From the NCBI GenBank assembly GCA_019648995.1, contig BLXT01004061.1, positions 1,090,712 through 1,113,693 of the forward strand: DNA of 22,982 nucleotides, read 5' to 3'. The DNA is from Plakobranchus ocellatus (taxonomy: Eukaryota; Mollusca; Gastropoda; Plakobranchidae). The position numbers were made by a program, and so were the translations under genes. Positions 1 through 12,500 of this stretch are shown one piece after another (position 1 is the stretch's first letter; each line of letters starts with the position of its first letter). The notes beneath the pieces are model-generated. The model was not told the origin of the DNA. It ran no database searches and saw nothing but the letters and a program-made list of their open reading frames with translations.

Positions 1-464
1 CCCCCCCCTTTTTTTTCCAAACATGTGGGTTTAAATGTTTAAAATAACCTTTAACTGGTCTTGAATTTTGTATAAGCATACTTTTCTTGTTTTCTTATTG
101 TCTCTCTAAACTCTTTGGGTCGCACAGAGATACTAATGGAACTTGAGTTAGAAATTTGACCAGCTACATGTATAAACTTTTCAACACGATGGTATGCATG
201 CCTTATGTATGCATTATGTGGAGTTAAATATTACATTTATTCTTACTTGAATGTATTACAACACATAAAGGCTATGTGAATTGGGTAGCAACGATCATTT
301 GAACCATGAGCTAGTATTATTATCATACTATCACTATTATGGCATTAAATTGCTATGATTTCATATGCACATGGGGGTAAATATTCTTATCCTAGGAACG
401 TACTCTCACAATGATCTTTTTATAATGTCAACGAGAAAGTAACCATCTACAAAGAATGAGTATG

Positions 465-502
465 CCACTGCTGTCCTCTGCATTGTTGGTGACCAGCAGT
501 GG
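465..502. repeat. Inverted repeat, 9-bp perfect stem
   Basis: CCACTGCTG at 465-473 pairs perfectly with CAGCAGTGG at 494-502 around a 20-base loop. It is not adjacent to a recognised gene end. Confidence 0.7.
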
Positions 503-836
503 AATATTGTTACTAAGTCTTTGGTATAATGTGCATAGAAAAGATATGCAAATGATATAATATACATGTATGTTTGTAATCAAATATTCATAAACATACA
601 TCCTTTTTAAGGTTGAATTATTTATAATAATATTTATAGTTGTATCATTTTAAAACCTAATTAGAGAAGCAAAAAAAATCAGAAGTCGCATTGGCCCGCC
701 TTTGCATACTGATACTGGAGTGCATGTATCGAATATAAATTTCCATTTGACATAAGACAACATAATGTACATTTTTCTGTAACAATAAAAAGACACGGAT
801 TGAGCTTATTTATTTATTATTAATTTTCTTTAATAG

Positions 837-1157
837 GTTGTTTGTGATTCAGTATTGATGATATGTTGATTGTGATTCAGTATTGATATTATTCTGATTA
901 TGATATACTATTGATACTATATTGATTGTGATCTAGTTATGATGTTATGTTGATTGCGATTCAGTACTGATATGTTAATTGTGATCCAGTATTGATACTA
1001 TTCTCTTTGTGAATTACTATTGACACTGTCATGATTGTGATCAAGTAATGATACTATGTTGATTGTGATCCTGTATTTATACTATGTTGATTATGATCCA
1101 GTGTCGATACCATGTATATTGTAAGCCACTGTTGATACTTTGTTGAATGTGATATAT
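837..1157 (+). repeat. Degenerate minisatellite, about 28-bp unit, 11-12 copies
   Basis: Successive units read close to GTTGATTGTGATCCAG followed by TATTGATACTAT. Clear unit starts are at 837, 865, 894, 922, 949 and 974, with further units to 1157. Units are 25-29 bp and differ from one another, so the array is old or imperfectly homogenised. Stop codons interrupt the frames and no protein repeat is suggested. Confidence 0.85.
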
Positions 1158-1770
1158 TAAATAAAAATTTTAAAATGTCACCAAAGTCGTGATTAAAAGA
1201 TTATATGGACGAGAATATAGAAAGATAGAGACAGGAATGCAACAAAAAGCATGACTTGCGATATAAAGTTACAAATATTACGTAAGCCATTAAAATAGAG
1301 GGATCCGATATCTTAAAAAAAAAAAAATAAACAGCCCAAAAGCTTCAATTTTTGTTGACCAGAAATTAACAATTGTAGGATACAAAGTGAGCAAGAACTT
1401 TTGTCTGTTAGTTGTTGACTGATACATATGTGGAAAGGCATGTGTTTTAAACGTCTATCAAACAAAGCACTTGCCTGAAGAAAAAAAAAAACAAAACAAG
1501 CAGTGCTAGATACAATTTTGCTTCAGTCCACAATCAGCTTTGCTAAGGCCCAAAACCTTAAGGATGCAAATGTCAAATTATAGTAGTTTTAACTTGAGAA
1601 TCGTACTCAGCGTTAAATTTGAGCACGAGTTGATCCCAAATAAAAACACATTATTGACCTTTACATAGATAGATTGAACTCTCTGTATTTAAAAGGAGTC
1701 AGTTTCTCTGTTTCCTCCCGTTTTTCTCACCTTCATTCTCTATGTCTGTCTAGCTTCCACCTATTTTTTA

Positions 1771-1783
1771 TCTCTCTCTCTCT
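1771..1783 (+). repeat. (TC)n microsatellite within a pyrimidine-rich tract
   Basis: An uninterrupted TC run inside a CT-rich stretch spanning about 1695-1790. It creates a spurious Ser/Leu-rich open frame on the plus strand. Confidence 0.8.
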
Positions 1784-2350
1784 GTTTAGCATCTATCCAT
1801 CTATAGTAATCGTAAGAACTGCTGGATACATTCTTGATTCATGCACATATAGTTGTGGCAGATCAGCCTGAGTGTCTTTACCTTATCTGATTCTTTGAAG
1901 CTTCTTTTTCCCTTAAACTACAAGATAAAAATACAGTAACAATAATAGTATAGCATATCAAGCTTTTCATTTTGGCAACTAACTCGATTTTTTAAAACAA
2001 AGCTTTGATCTCAGTATTTCGTGGGCACCTGCATACAAAGTTCATTTCAACACATTGATCTTAAGAATGACTTGAGTGGTACATGACAGCCTTTAGAAGA
2101 TCGTTTGTAGCATGGGTCACAATTCACTCACTTATTACAACATTCGTAGATAATCTCAGATATTTTGACCCTCACTGAATACAACCTTAGTGGCAGGCTC
2201 ATGAATGGTCTACATAGAAAGCAAATTTAAAGACTAGGTTGCCAAAAACTTCCCCACATGTTATTAAAACAATAAAAACAAGGAAATATACTAAGAATAA
2301 AGTGTGGAATGGCAAAGAAACAAGGGGAGAAACAGTAAATTGTAAAATGT

Positions 2351-2400
2351 GAGTGTGTGTGAGATAAAGAGAGCGAGAGAGAGAGAAAGAGAAAGAGTGA
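2351..2400 (+). repeat. GT/GA-rich simple repeat
   Basis: (GT)n changes into an imperfect (GA)n tract. The minus-strand translation gives low-complexity Ser/Leu/His frames, which are not genes. Confidence 0.8.
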
Positions 2401-2579
2401 TGGGGAGACAGGTAGATGAAAGACAATACAATCATAATAATAGATAGAAAGATGGAGACTGAAAAGCAAACAGACCTTCAGACAAGCACTCACACATACA
2501 AAAAAAGAGAAGTACAAAAGGTGATACATAAGAATGATTAATTTTGTTGACCACCTTCATCAATCATACTTTCATACTA

Positions 2580-3488
2580 AAAAAAAATGTCTGCAATTTA
2601 TTTTTGGAAAGTTTTTTTATTAGCTCACCACATACATAGGCATGAGCAATAACTTAAAGTTCATAAAATATAGCATAAGCAACATGTATACAATAATTAC
2701 ACAACATACAAGGACTCACACCAAGCATACTGAAGACATTCCACTCATAATTTCCTGCATTCAACAATATAATTAATATGCATACACTCTACAGATGGAC
2801 ATGACTCTTTCTTATTCACACTTTCAAAACACATATATAATACACTCTCTTTTCCTCAGGTCTCAAGTCTAAGACATAAGCAACTATGGCTCTTCCTTTA
2901 ATCCTATCACAAATCATTTGAGAAATGAAAAAATACACAGCCGACATGTTGAGACTGCCCTCTGCACGTACAGAGTTGCCTTTTATGTTCACTTAAAATA
3001 GGTAAGAAAAACCATGCAAGTGATACAGTTATTAGACCAATCCCATAGCGTTATTCCAGGCCAAGTTCACAATTAATTGGAATGCCCAAATCATACATCT
3101 TGAAACCCAAGCACATATATTTGAAATCTTAACACAAAATGAGGCAATTTCCTCAACGAAGAATTCTCATAAATATTAGTCAGGTGCCCTAATTCCTAGC
3201 ATTTTCCACCAAAATTCTTACATATGTTTGGCGGAGTCTGGAAGTCATTTTTTTTCCATTTGATGTAAGCAAGGATTACGCTTTATGATACATAAAGCAC
3301 TATTCTTTAGAGGATGTAATTATCTGAAAAAATATCATGACACATATACACCCTTTTACAATAATTATAAAGAAACCAACTGATAACGCTCAAAATAGGG
3401 CGTATTCTCAAATATCAGAGTGTCTGCTATTCTCCCAAAAATCTATTGCACTTTGAATCCTCAGCAGCACATGCAGATATTCCAATCT
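2580..3488 (-). other. TRAPPC11: Inferred TRAPPC11 3' UTR
   Basis: No open frame or homology is seen between the stop codon and the first AATAAA signals on the minus strand (2616-2621 and 2597-2602), so this is inferred to be about 0.9 kb of 3' UTR. The cleavage point is approximate. No closer canonical AATAAA was found. Confidence 0.6.
2597..2621 (-). terminator. Two tandem polyadenylation signals (AATAAA)
   Basis: The minus strand reads AATAAA at 2616-2621 and again at 2597-2602, 19 bases apart. A GGTGGT stretch (about 2548-2553) lies downstream, as expected for a G/U-rich element. These are the first canonical signals after the stop codon. Confidence 0.55.
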
Positions 3489-3515
3489 TCACACAGGCTG
3501 AATCTTGCCAATGGG
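3489..3515 (-). CDS. TRAPPC11: TRAPPC11 terminal coding exon (8 residues and stop)
   Basis: After the CAG acceptor the frame gives PIGKIQPV and TGA. Joined to exon 26 this reads IFIR-PIGK, aligned with IFVK-PQGR near the C-terminus of vertebrate TRAPPC11, whose tail is about ten residues longer. Phase 0 on both sides. The short conserved junction and strong acceptor support it over the retained-intron ending. Confidence 0.82.
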   Translation of the reverse strand, partial: PIGKIQPV

Positions 3516-6500
3516 CTGAAAAAGAAACAGACAAAATGACACAGAATTATAATATATATAAAATTCACTTCAATCAAATTTGTACAAATCAATGCTTGTG
3601 ATCAAATTTGATTAAAGGCAAAGTAGCTTTTCAAATGTTGAAAATTTTAAGTTTGACTACAAATGAAATGTATAGTTAAAACTTCATGGCCATTCCCCCT
3701 CGTCAACTTTTACTGACCCCCCATCTAAGCTGATGAAATTTGTGTACATACAGCTTCTAATCAGCAACTATTTCAGTTTTCACTACTGTATCTAGCTAAA
3801 TAAATGTTAAATTGTCCAATTCTGTCCTTTGGCATTTCCATGTAGCTTATTGAGTAGTAGTAATCTCTTTGACATTGGTGACCCACCCTGATAAAAATAT
3901 GTGTGGGAAGCATCTTGCTAATGATTTCATCCATGGTGCTTGGATAGCGCATCATATCCAGGTGCAGGCGGGGTAGAGTCACCTGCCCTGCTACCAGGGG
4001 AAAGAAGTTGTAATGTAGCTTGTACTCCTGGCTTGGCAGCACACGGAACTGCGTCTGTATTACAGGAGTAGAAATGAAAAATAATGTGAAATATCAGATA
4101 ATTGACACAAAACAAAAGGATAAAAATTGGATTGAATCTGGTTTGTCTGTAAGATATTAAAAAAAAAAAACACACACAAAAACAACAGCATGCAATTCAA
4201 TTTTTATACACATTTGAAAGAAATGCCAAACTTTACTAAGTTTGTTGTATTTCAATCAGATAAAATCCAGCTCTTGTAAGATGAAAGTGAAATCTGATAC
4301 TGTACCTTATTTAGACCAATATTTACAAATTGAATTGATACAGCAGAACACAGCTGCAGCGAGACAATTGGCTCCAGAGGAAAAATCCCATTGTAGACAT
4401 GTCTCCACTATGGCAATGCAAAGGGAAATTACTGAAACATATAGCGCAATCCCCCCCATTTTATAGAAAAACACATACATACACACAGTCAGCTTTAATT
4501 ACCTAAGTGACCTTCTTGTGTAGATTCTTCAGTGAATGTTGCCCAACTGAGCATTACGTCCAATGGTGTACTGAAGCTCCCCTCTCCCTATCTCCCTCTT
4601 TCTCCATCTCATCTCTCAGCTCAGGCTCCCTTATACTACCACACGGATTGAACCTCCCAGTCCAGCCAACCCTTTGCTCCACATCCCAGCCTCTCCCCTC
4701 TCCCCTTGCTCCTAAACACACACACTTTTGATGTTCTCAAGCTATCCTTGATAGCCTTGCACCGCTGATCACTCTATCCAACAGTGAAGTGTGTAATGGT
4801 AGATCTAAACTAACCTAGATGACAAACTGCCCTAGATCTAGATCATGCACTGGCTCAGTGCCTTCCTTCTTTGTAATCAATGGAGTGACCAATTACAAGG
4901 CTGGACACAGCTGACTGTCAAGTTTGAACCCGTTTACAGATCCCTCCCCCTCCATTTTTTCCATGCCTCTCTTATACTTCCACACACTCAATGGTGGGTT
5001 ACGGCAGTACATGTATTTTACACAAAATGCTGCACAGTCATGTACGCAATGCTTACAGGACGGGAACATAACTGATGGCTGTGAATGGTAGATTAGAAAT
5101 GGGGGGAGGGTGAAGGAGAAACTAAACCAACCAAACATGCAGGGCGTTACTCTTCCTCATCAGCCCCCCTCTTGCTGTATCCAAGTATCCTTTCCTTGTC
5201 CCGTTAAACCCATGTGGGGGTAATAGAGTTTACATAGAGCAAAAAAAAGGGGCTTTTAATAAAGTCCTGCTGCTGTGGGTGCCGCTTTAAAGTACTACTG
5301 TACTATCACCACTCACCCCCCCCCCCAAAAAGAAAAAAAAACTTGAATGCACTTAATTGAGAGAAAGCAAAATCAAAATTGGCAAAAGAAAAATTTAACA
5401 CTTGCTTTAACTTACTGAGCCTTAACATTGCAACAGTTGCGATGCCTAGTTTTCTATTGGTTCATACCAAGCTTGCAATCTTAAGCTTAAGCCAGTAGTA
5501 AAGAGCATTTATTACAACAGTTGCAATGTTTGTCATCAGCTAGTAATAAAGTAACCATTTCCCTTTCTTCCAGACTTTGTTTTGCTTTATTGGTTCCAGG
5601 GATAATTTTTACAAATTTTTTGAGAAGTGACTGCTAGCCTAGTCCCAGAACTCAGCCTCTTCACTCAACCAGGATGGCAGGTCCAAGTATATCTAATGAT
5701 ATCTAATGAATCAATATTTTGAGCGCAAGAAGCTTTTCAATTGATTACATTTTCTGATAGTGAGAAATGATGTATAGGTTTAAATTTAGATGACTCTGAT
5801 ATTGGTCTTTCTGTATTATTTTCTATTTACATATTTTTAATTGAATATTTTTTCGAATTTTTTTTTCACCACTTTTGTGGCACTTTTTGACTGCAGCATA
5901 TAAAATCTCAGATGTAATAAATGTTTTCAAATTGGTTTTATTCCATGTCATGGCATGCAAAATTTTGTGGGAATCAAGTAAAACTTTTTTCTTACAAATT
6001 TTTTTGTGAACCCTAATTTTGGCTACACACCAGGAAACAATATAAGCTCAACAGGTCAGGATTCAGTAAGTTAATAATAAACTTGACAAAGCTGTATCAA
6101 ATTTATTTATTTCAAAAAATGAAGAAAAAAATGCAATATCTAAAGACTGTATAAGTTGTTCAACACACCTGCTTGTTGCCAGAAAACATGAAATTATCAG
6201 TGCTCTCCATGCTGATCTGCACCTCCTGCACATATGGGGTGCGGTTGCGCACTGAATAGCACAGCGGCAAAAGAGTTTTCACACGGCCAAATGCGGGCAG
6301 TGCCACCTGCACAGTGATGGGGATGTACTCGATGTTCACAGTGGGAAGAGGTAAAGTTGTGCTCACATATGGCAGGCTTTCACTGTTGGCAGTTTTCCTG
6401 TTTTGAAACCAATACAAGAATGAAATAAGAGAGAAGAATTTGAGTTACGTAGTTTACACATTATAAGTCACTCAAGTCAGAAGCTGGGCATATTTTAGAC

Positions 6501-9500
6501 ACAAAAATATGCTGAGAGCACATACGTCTAATATGCTTTTAGAACGATTAGGCCATGAAACATATTACGGTTTATCTTCACACGTTGCTATGTACTCCAT
6601 AACTTGTCAGTACATTTGAAAAAAAAAAACCTCTTAAATTAATCAGTTTTTGCAAAGCACCATTTCAAAAGTAAATTATTCATTTTGCACATTTCCTTTG
6701 GGCTATCTTTGCAGAGGCATATCTCATTACTACCTTTGCAACTAAAATATTGTTTTTTAAATTTTGATCATAAAGATATAATTGGCATTAACTAAAAAAA
6801 ACCCTAATAAATTAAACTTAAAAAGGACCAAAAATTTAGTTTAAATAAATTGGGTAACCTTTTCCACTCAAGCGTATAAGTTCCAAGCGAGACTGAAGGT
6901 TGGACACATGATGAAGCCACCAGACAGATACACTCCGCTCCGCAGTCGGATTTATTCAGTTGCACTGTTACACATACACACAAAGTGGCACTTTATAAAT
7001 ATATTATTGTAAATTGAAATTTAGCGCAGTTTCAATTCAACAAAAAATTGAAATATCCCAAAAAAAAGTTTTTGAGTGGAACTATTAAGAGTACTTTAAT
7101 ATATTTTTTCACATAATTTCGATTTTTAAAATGCTATTTTTTACTACTAGTACTAGCTTTCAAATCTTTAGTTTTACAGTGACTATCTAAATTCATGGCT
7201 AAATAATCTCCCTTTCTGGTTTTTCAAACTCATTATTTTTTTTCCTCGGTTTATCTTGAATTTAATTTTTTTTTCCAAAACATCACAGAGGATAATTTCC
7301 TTTGAAATACAAAAGAAAATGTGTCATTAAATTGAATTTAAGAAGAGTGTTACAAAAGTTAAAGGGGTAGCTTTACCTTCAGCGATTTGAGATTCAAACT
7401 TGTCTCCAGCAGTGTGGATAAACTCACTCTGAGTTTGAATTAATCGGGAAAAAGGGGAGGGGGAAAAGTACTGTGAGTAAAAGTGACAATGCTTACATTC
7501 ATTATTTTTTTTTGTTATTGCTTAGAAATCCATAATGAAATATAAGGCATCTTATTGGTTCCTTATTTATCACACTCTTCTTCTCTTTTTCATATAAAAT
7601 ATTCAACGAGCATGTAAATTAACCAAGTGTGAACCAACTCATAAACTGCTTTGGAAATCTCAAGCTTTAGGCCCCCATAGTCAATGCAAGTGCTGATTGT
7701 GTAAGGTCAAGGCCTCAAACTCAGTCTTGGAAGGAAAGGACAGAACTAATGATTGAACCTTTGAAGCTACATAAATGGCTCTTTTGTTGTATGGATGCGT
7801 AAATGTGCCAAAAATGTATCTAAGTAAGCTATAAGAGAGTCACCAGAATTACACATAAAACCTTATCTTTGACAAAAATAACTAAAGTACAAGTATTATA
7901 ACCTAAGCATATACACAGCTGTATATTAAGAAGTAAACTATGATTAAATTTACTTCAAAAGTCAATGTAGTTTTTTTTATTTTCTCCTCAAATTTGTGCC
8001 TTGAAATTATTTAGACTTCTCTCACACAAGATAACTTTTGAGGAAATAATGCTTATTTCACTTTATTTTTTCACAGATAGAGAAAGCAGTAATAAGAGCC
8101 CACTCTTACCAAATGCAAAGAGCTGTTTTTCATCTCTATAGGCCATGGTGATGAGCACACTATGTCTGTGGTCAGAAGAAATGGGTCATCAGCATGGACA
8201 GCCTCTATTGTCTCAAACTGGAATCAAGACAGGTTAAAGGATCACTTTTTTATTGACTAATTCAATCAATAGAAAGTATTAAACATTGAGTAAAAGAAGA
8301 AACGCAGATGCAAAATATTAATAATTTATGGCATTATACATTTTTGAAAGGTGTGAAGGGGAAACAAATGAAATCATCAAGGTGCTCCTCATATTCTATC
8401 ACTTATAGTAACTTCAAAGTTTGATAAACTGCTTTCTGTGACAATACCAATAGGAAACACAAGAGAGAATAAAGTTTGCTTTCTACCACTTTATATGAAG
8501 CCAAATTTGTTATACAAGAATTTACATGAATAGGTAGGAAAAGCTATTCTCTAAGAGGAAAAATACATTTGCAATATATAATACATAAAGATGGATACTC
8601 CCCCAAAAAAACATACAGATGGTAACTGTGTCATACCTTTAAAGATTCTAGCTTGATGGAAACGTCGAAGGGTCTCACTGTGGGCAGACTGATAACCTCC
8701 TCCGCCTTACAGCTACAGATCAGGGTCTGGTCATCTACTCGCACGCCAACATCATAGTTTACCTGTGGAATGATGAAATAAGAAAAGACATAAGCTCATT
8801 CATGTTGAGAAAGTTAGATTTAAAATGAAAGATATTTTATACAATTCTTTTTTGTTGATATAAAATATAAAACCAAACAAACAGCATATATATAGTTAAG
8901 TTTTAAAGAGAAAAAGATCAGAGGGCCACGAACTCAAATAGCGGGAAAAAAGTACATTATTAAGTAACCTTCAAATTTTCATAAATTTTTGCAGCTTAAA
9001 AAATTTTGCTCGCTTGCTTAAAAAATTTAAATCATTCTTGCAAGTGTGAGTAAGAACTTACTTGGGCCACAAAAACTCTGCTTGCAACATGCAGACATTT
9101 TACATAGAAACACTTTGATATCTGTGGAAAATAAAACAAAAATTTGTGTAAGAACAGATGTCCTTGATAAACTGTTTAACATTTAAAGCATACATTTCAT
9201 GAATGGTTTAGGGTCTTAATGCTCAGAGGAGATAGCAATAATAGTCTTACAAAATTCATTTGCTTCGATAAAAAAAAAAAGTACTTAACTAGTCTCTACT
9301 CATTATTTATGTAAATTATTACTTCTTTGTACTCAAGACATGTAAGATTTTTTTTTTCTGTTGGGGCGTTCTTATTAGCTGTGTTTGTAAACATACTTTC
9401 ACTATCAATTCATGTAAAACAATTTCACATTTTTTGGTTGCCGTTTTTTGCTGTGAGCTGGCAAAGTTACCTTTTGTCCTTTCTTTAGTGAGCCAACATC

Positions 9501-12500
9501 TGTCTTACAATGACTGGACAAGGTTGCTTCTTCAAAGCTACTGACATCAGCAGAAACTTGAGCTGTAGGCAAAAATATTGAAAAGCCTTCATAACTTTGA
9601 GAGAAAAAAAAGACTCTCTCTTCGCAATACTAACTAACAAATCTGATTGTTAAGAACTTCCTACAGATACACTAGAGCCTACTTGAGCCCAGCATTATCC
9701 ACTAGGCTCTTGATTCCATTCAATTCATTTAGGTAAGATCACTTCCAGTGCACAGGGTCAACAACTAAAAAATTGTGAAATTAATGCCTAAGATCTATCT
9801 CTGAGCTTCTAGGAATTCATCGACCTATTTATTCTTACTTTTTCCTAAAATTTTCTCTGAAAATTTTGATGGTTAAATAGACTACTACTATTTACAGAAA
9901 AGTATGGGCCTGAGCCAACTTCTAATCACGGAAATAAGAGTAATCGATAACACTAATGAGCGTTAGGCCTATAGTATATTACTTTAAAAAGCTTTCCTGG
10001 GGTTTATTCTCATTGTTATAAAAACAATTGATTTTGGCAGTGATTGGACACAACTAATTAGGACAAAAATAAAGGAAGGAGAGCTAAATATTGCTAAAAC
10101 AGGCATTGTAGTGAAAAAGCGTGAGCTATTTACATCCCTGTAACAAGAGTTTAGTGATAACTACAAGGATAAAATCAATTGATGAATGCTGAGAAAAGCT
10201 ACAGTAAAACAACCTCACAATCAATCCTTTTGCATAAAGTATTTAACAAAAAAAAAAATCGTTTAATACAATTTTTTTGCTCCTGTTTCTGCTTTTTTTT
10301 TTTTTTCTTTTTGTTCATTGGATATCTAGTCTCTTCATATGGATGAAGGCCATGATGTGTTGTATATTCCATTGTCATAATTAATCCCTGTTTGCAACAT
10401 GCAATATCACTGTGAAAGTGTGAGTTAAAAAAAACAAAAGAAAGTAAAGCAAATAATAGCTGCGAGTGAAAGTAGGAATAAAAAAATCATGAAATGTTAA
10501 GAGAAATTACTGTGCTGAAAATGAAAAATTATTTGCGAATAAATAAATAAACAAATATCCTGATTATTAGCTCATGCTCAAATTTAAAAATTACAAATAT
10601 ATCCTTGATATAATTATTTCAAAATAAAAAGAAAGACATAATAAATTGAATTAAACAAAAAAAAACCCCAACTTACTTGTAGCGTCTTGTCCTTCCTCCA
10701 GGTCCTGCAGTCCAAGAGAAAACCTGGAAAATATTAACAAAAGTCTTGTTATCAATCACAAATATATAAACATAATACAAGCTACTTGTGGTCACACATT
10801 TATGGGACTGAAAACAAATATGTAATCTGCTGAAACTTGCATAAAAAAAGAAAGATGGAGAGTATATAAATCTTAAATTGCTGAAAAAATTAATAAGTTC
10901 TCAAGTTTCCTGCAAGTGGAAAAATATATCCCAATTCTTGCAATTTTGACCGCTCAAACTCCACTTTCTTCCATTCATTATTTCTTATAGAGTCTTTATT
11001 GACGTCAATTTGCTAGGTTATCTTACTTGACATTGTGGATATCAGCACTTTCTTTGTTCTCCACATGAATGGTCAAGATGTACACTTCATTGAGGAGACA
11101 CGGTGGTTCGTGTTCCACTTTCACTTCCAGCAATGCCTTGCGGGGAATAATTCTAGAAAACAGAGAAATAGAATCTTTGTTATTGACAATTTGTGTAAGC
11201 AAATCTGTAAGGCCTGCAAAAAAAAAGATAATCATATTCATGGTCTTTTCTAAAAAGATCAGATTGAACAGTCCCTTTTTATACTCACTGAACTTGCTTC
11301 TCCATGTTTTCCAAGATAATTCTAGAAAACACCTTATGCAAAATCAATCAACTTTTTCCACCATGAGGTTAATGAATTTAATACATCAGTAAAAGCAAAG
11401 TTTATCAAGAACAAAGGACAACTAGGTTGTTCAAACTGAAAGCAAGGAGGTGAAAAGACAGAACTTTGAAGAGAATAATGTACCTTTAGAACATAAACAT
11501 GTAGGTAGACACAAAAATCTAGGTCTTGGGACTAGTTCATATAATATAAAATACTTTCAGAAAAAGATATTTAAATATAAACCATTCCTCTTTAAAAGGC
11601 TTGACAAAATTAATTTTAGAAGCTTATGATTTGATTTTCCATAACAGGCCTTTTTCCATGTCAAAGTGCTGTGGCCAGCTCAAACTTGGAAGCCTTAGAT
11701 TTAAAGCTTGCACACACACACCTTTTAATATACCATTGTTTTAAAATTGCAAAATTTACAGAGAAAAAATTTGGAAAACAAATATCAATGACTTACACTA
11801 GATTAAAAACAAGAGAGCATCTGCACAGTTAAGTCAGTGATGAGTTCTGCCAATATCTGTTACACATTTCAGCACCTACAGAGGAAAAAGATAAGGAACT
11901 AGAAACTTACTTGACTACTGGGTTGACAATAAAAGCAGCCCAGTCCACCGGTTGTCCTGATGGCGTAGGCCTGATGATGGGCTTCGCTGGACCAACAGGC
12001 TGCAGGATCGTCTCCCCTCCTCCTCCTGTCCATCGAAGCATAGCACTGCAGCCTGACTCGTTACCCATTTCAACAGCCAAGGAAGATATCTGAATATCAG
12101 GATAAAAAAACGCAGCTACAGTGCACAGATAAAAACAAAATTAAACGCTCTAGTCAAGAAAAAGGAAAGAGGAAATTCAAGCATAATGCTATGCCCGTGA
12201 AAACCTCTGATATAATTAAATACTTGTGAATTCAGCTTTTTCTATGACTAAGAGCAACCTTAACAATTGATAATATTCATAGCAGCAGTATTTTTCCATC
12301 TCATCTAAATCTGCGCTTTTCCCATCCCCACTCACATTTGTTTTGTAAGCTTGAATGTTTCCATCCTATTCAAATGTGGATCACTTTTATTTTATTTCAT
12401 TCATCATTTGATGAGAAATGATTCTGACCTTTCAAACTAGTTCTTTGAAAAACGAAGAAATGCTATACATTTACATATATTTTTCAAATTTTCAAAAGAA

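Larger units (their letters stand above)
1..2579. other. Intergenic region, no gene supported
   Basis: AT-rich sequence downstream of TRAPPC11. The only open frames (1674-1871 plus, 2199-2529 minus) are low-complexity Ser/Phe/Leu translations of CT- or GA-rich tracts. It holds a C/T homopolymer junction at the first bases, a 9-bp stem hairpin (465-502), the 28-bp minisatellite (837-1157), and simple repeats at 1771-1783 and 2351-2400. No RNA gene or promoter was recognised. Confidence 0.7.

Noticed and set aside
1674..1871. Plus-strand 65-codon Ser/Phe/Leu-rich frame with signal-peptide-like look
   Set aside because: Composition comes from a CT-rich simple repeat; no family resemblance.
2199..2529. 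Two overlapping minus-strand hydrophobic frames
   Set aside because: They are translations of the GT/GA-rich repeat (SLSLSLSHTH-type), so low complexity.
3773..3886. C-terminal extension [11 protein letters not shown]... as the main end of TRAPPC11
   Set aside because: The spliced ending PIGKIQPV aligns with the family ending and has a strong acceptor; the extension is treated as a retained-intron alternative.
11035..11392. Two plus-strand open frames over exon 17 and the adjoining intron
   Set aside because: They are antisense shadows of exon 17 and A-rich intron with no motif.
11911..12093. Plus-strand open frame [14 protein letters not shown]... opposite exon 16
   Set aside because: It is the complement of TRAPPC11 exon 16, which has clear homology (TGGGGE landmark) and correct splice sites on the minus strand.
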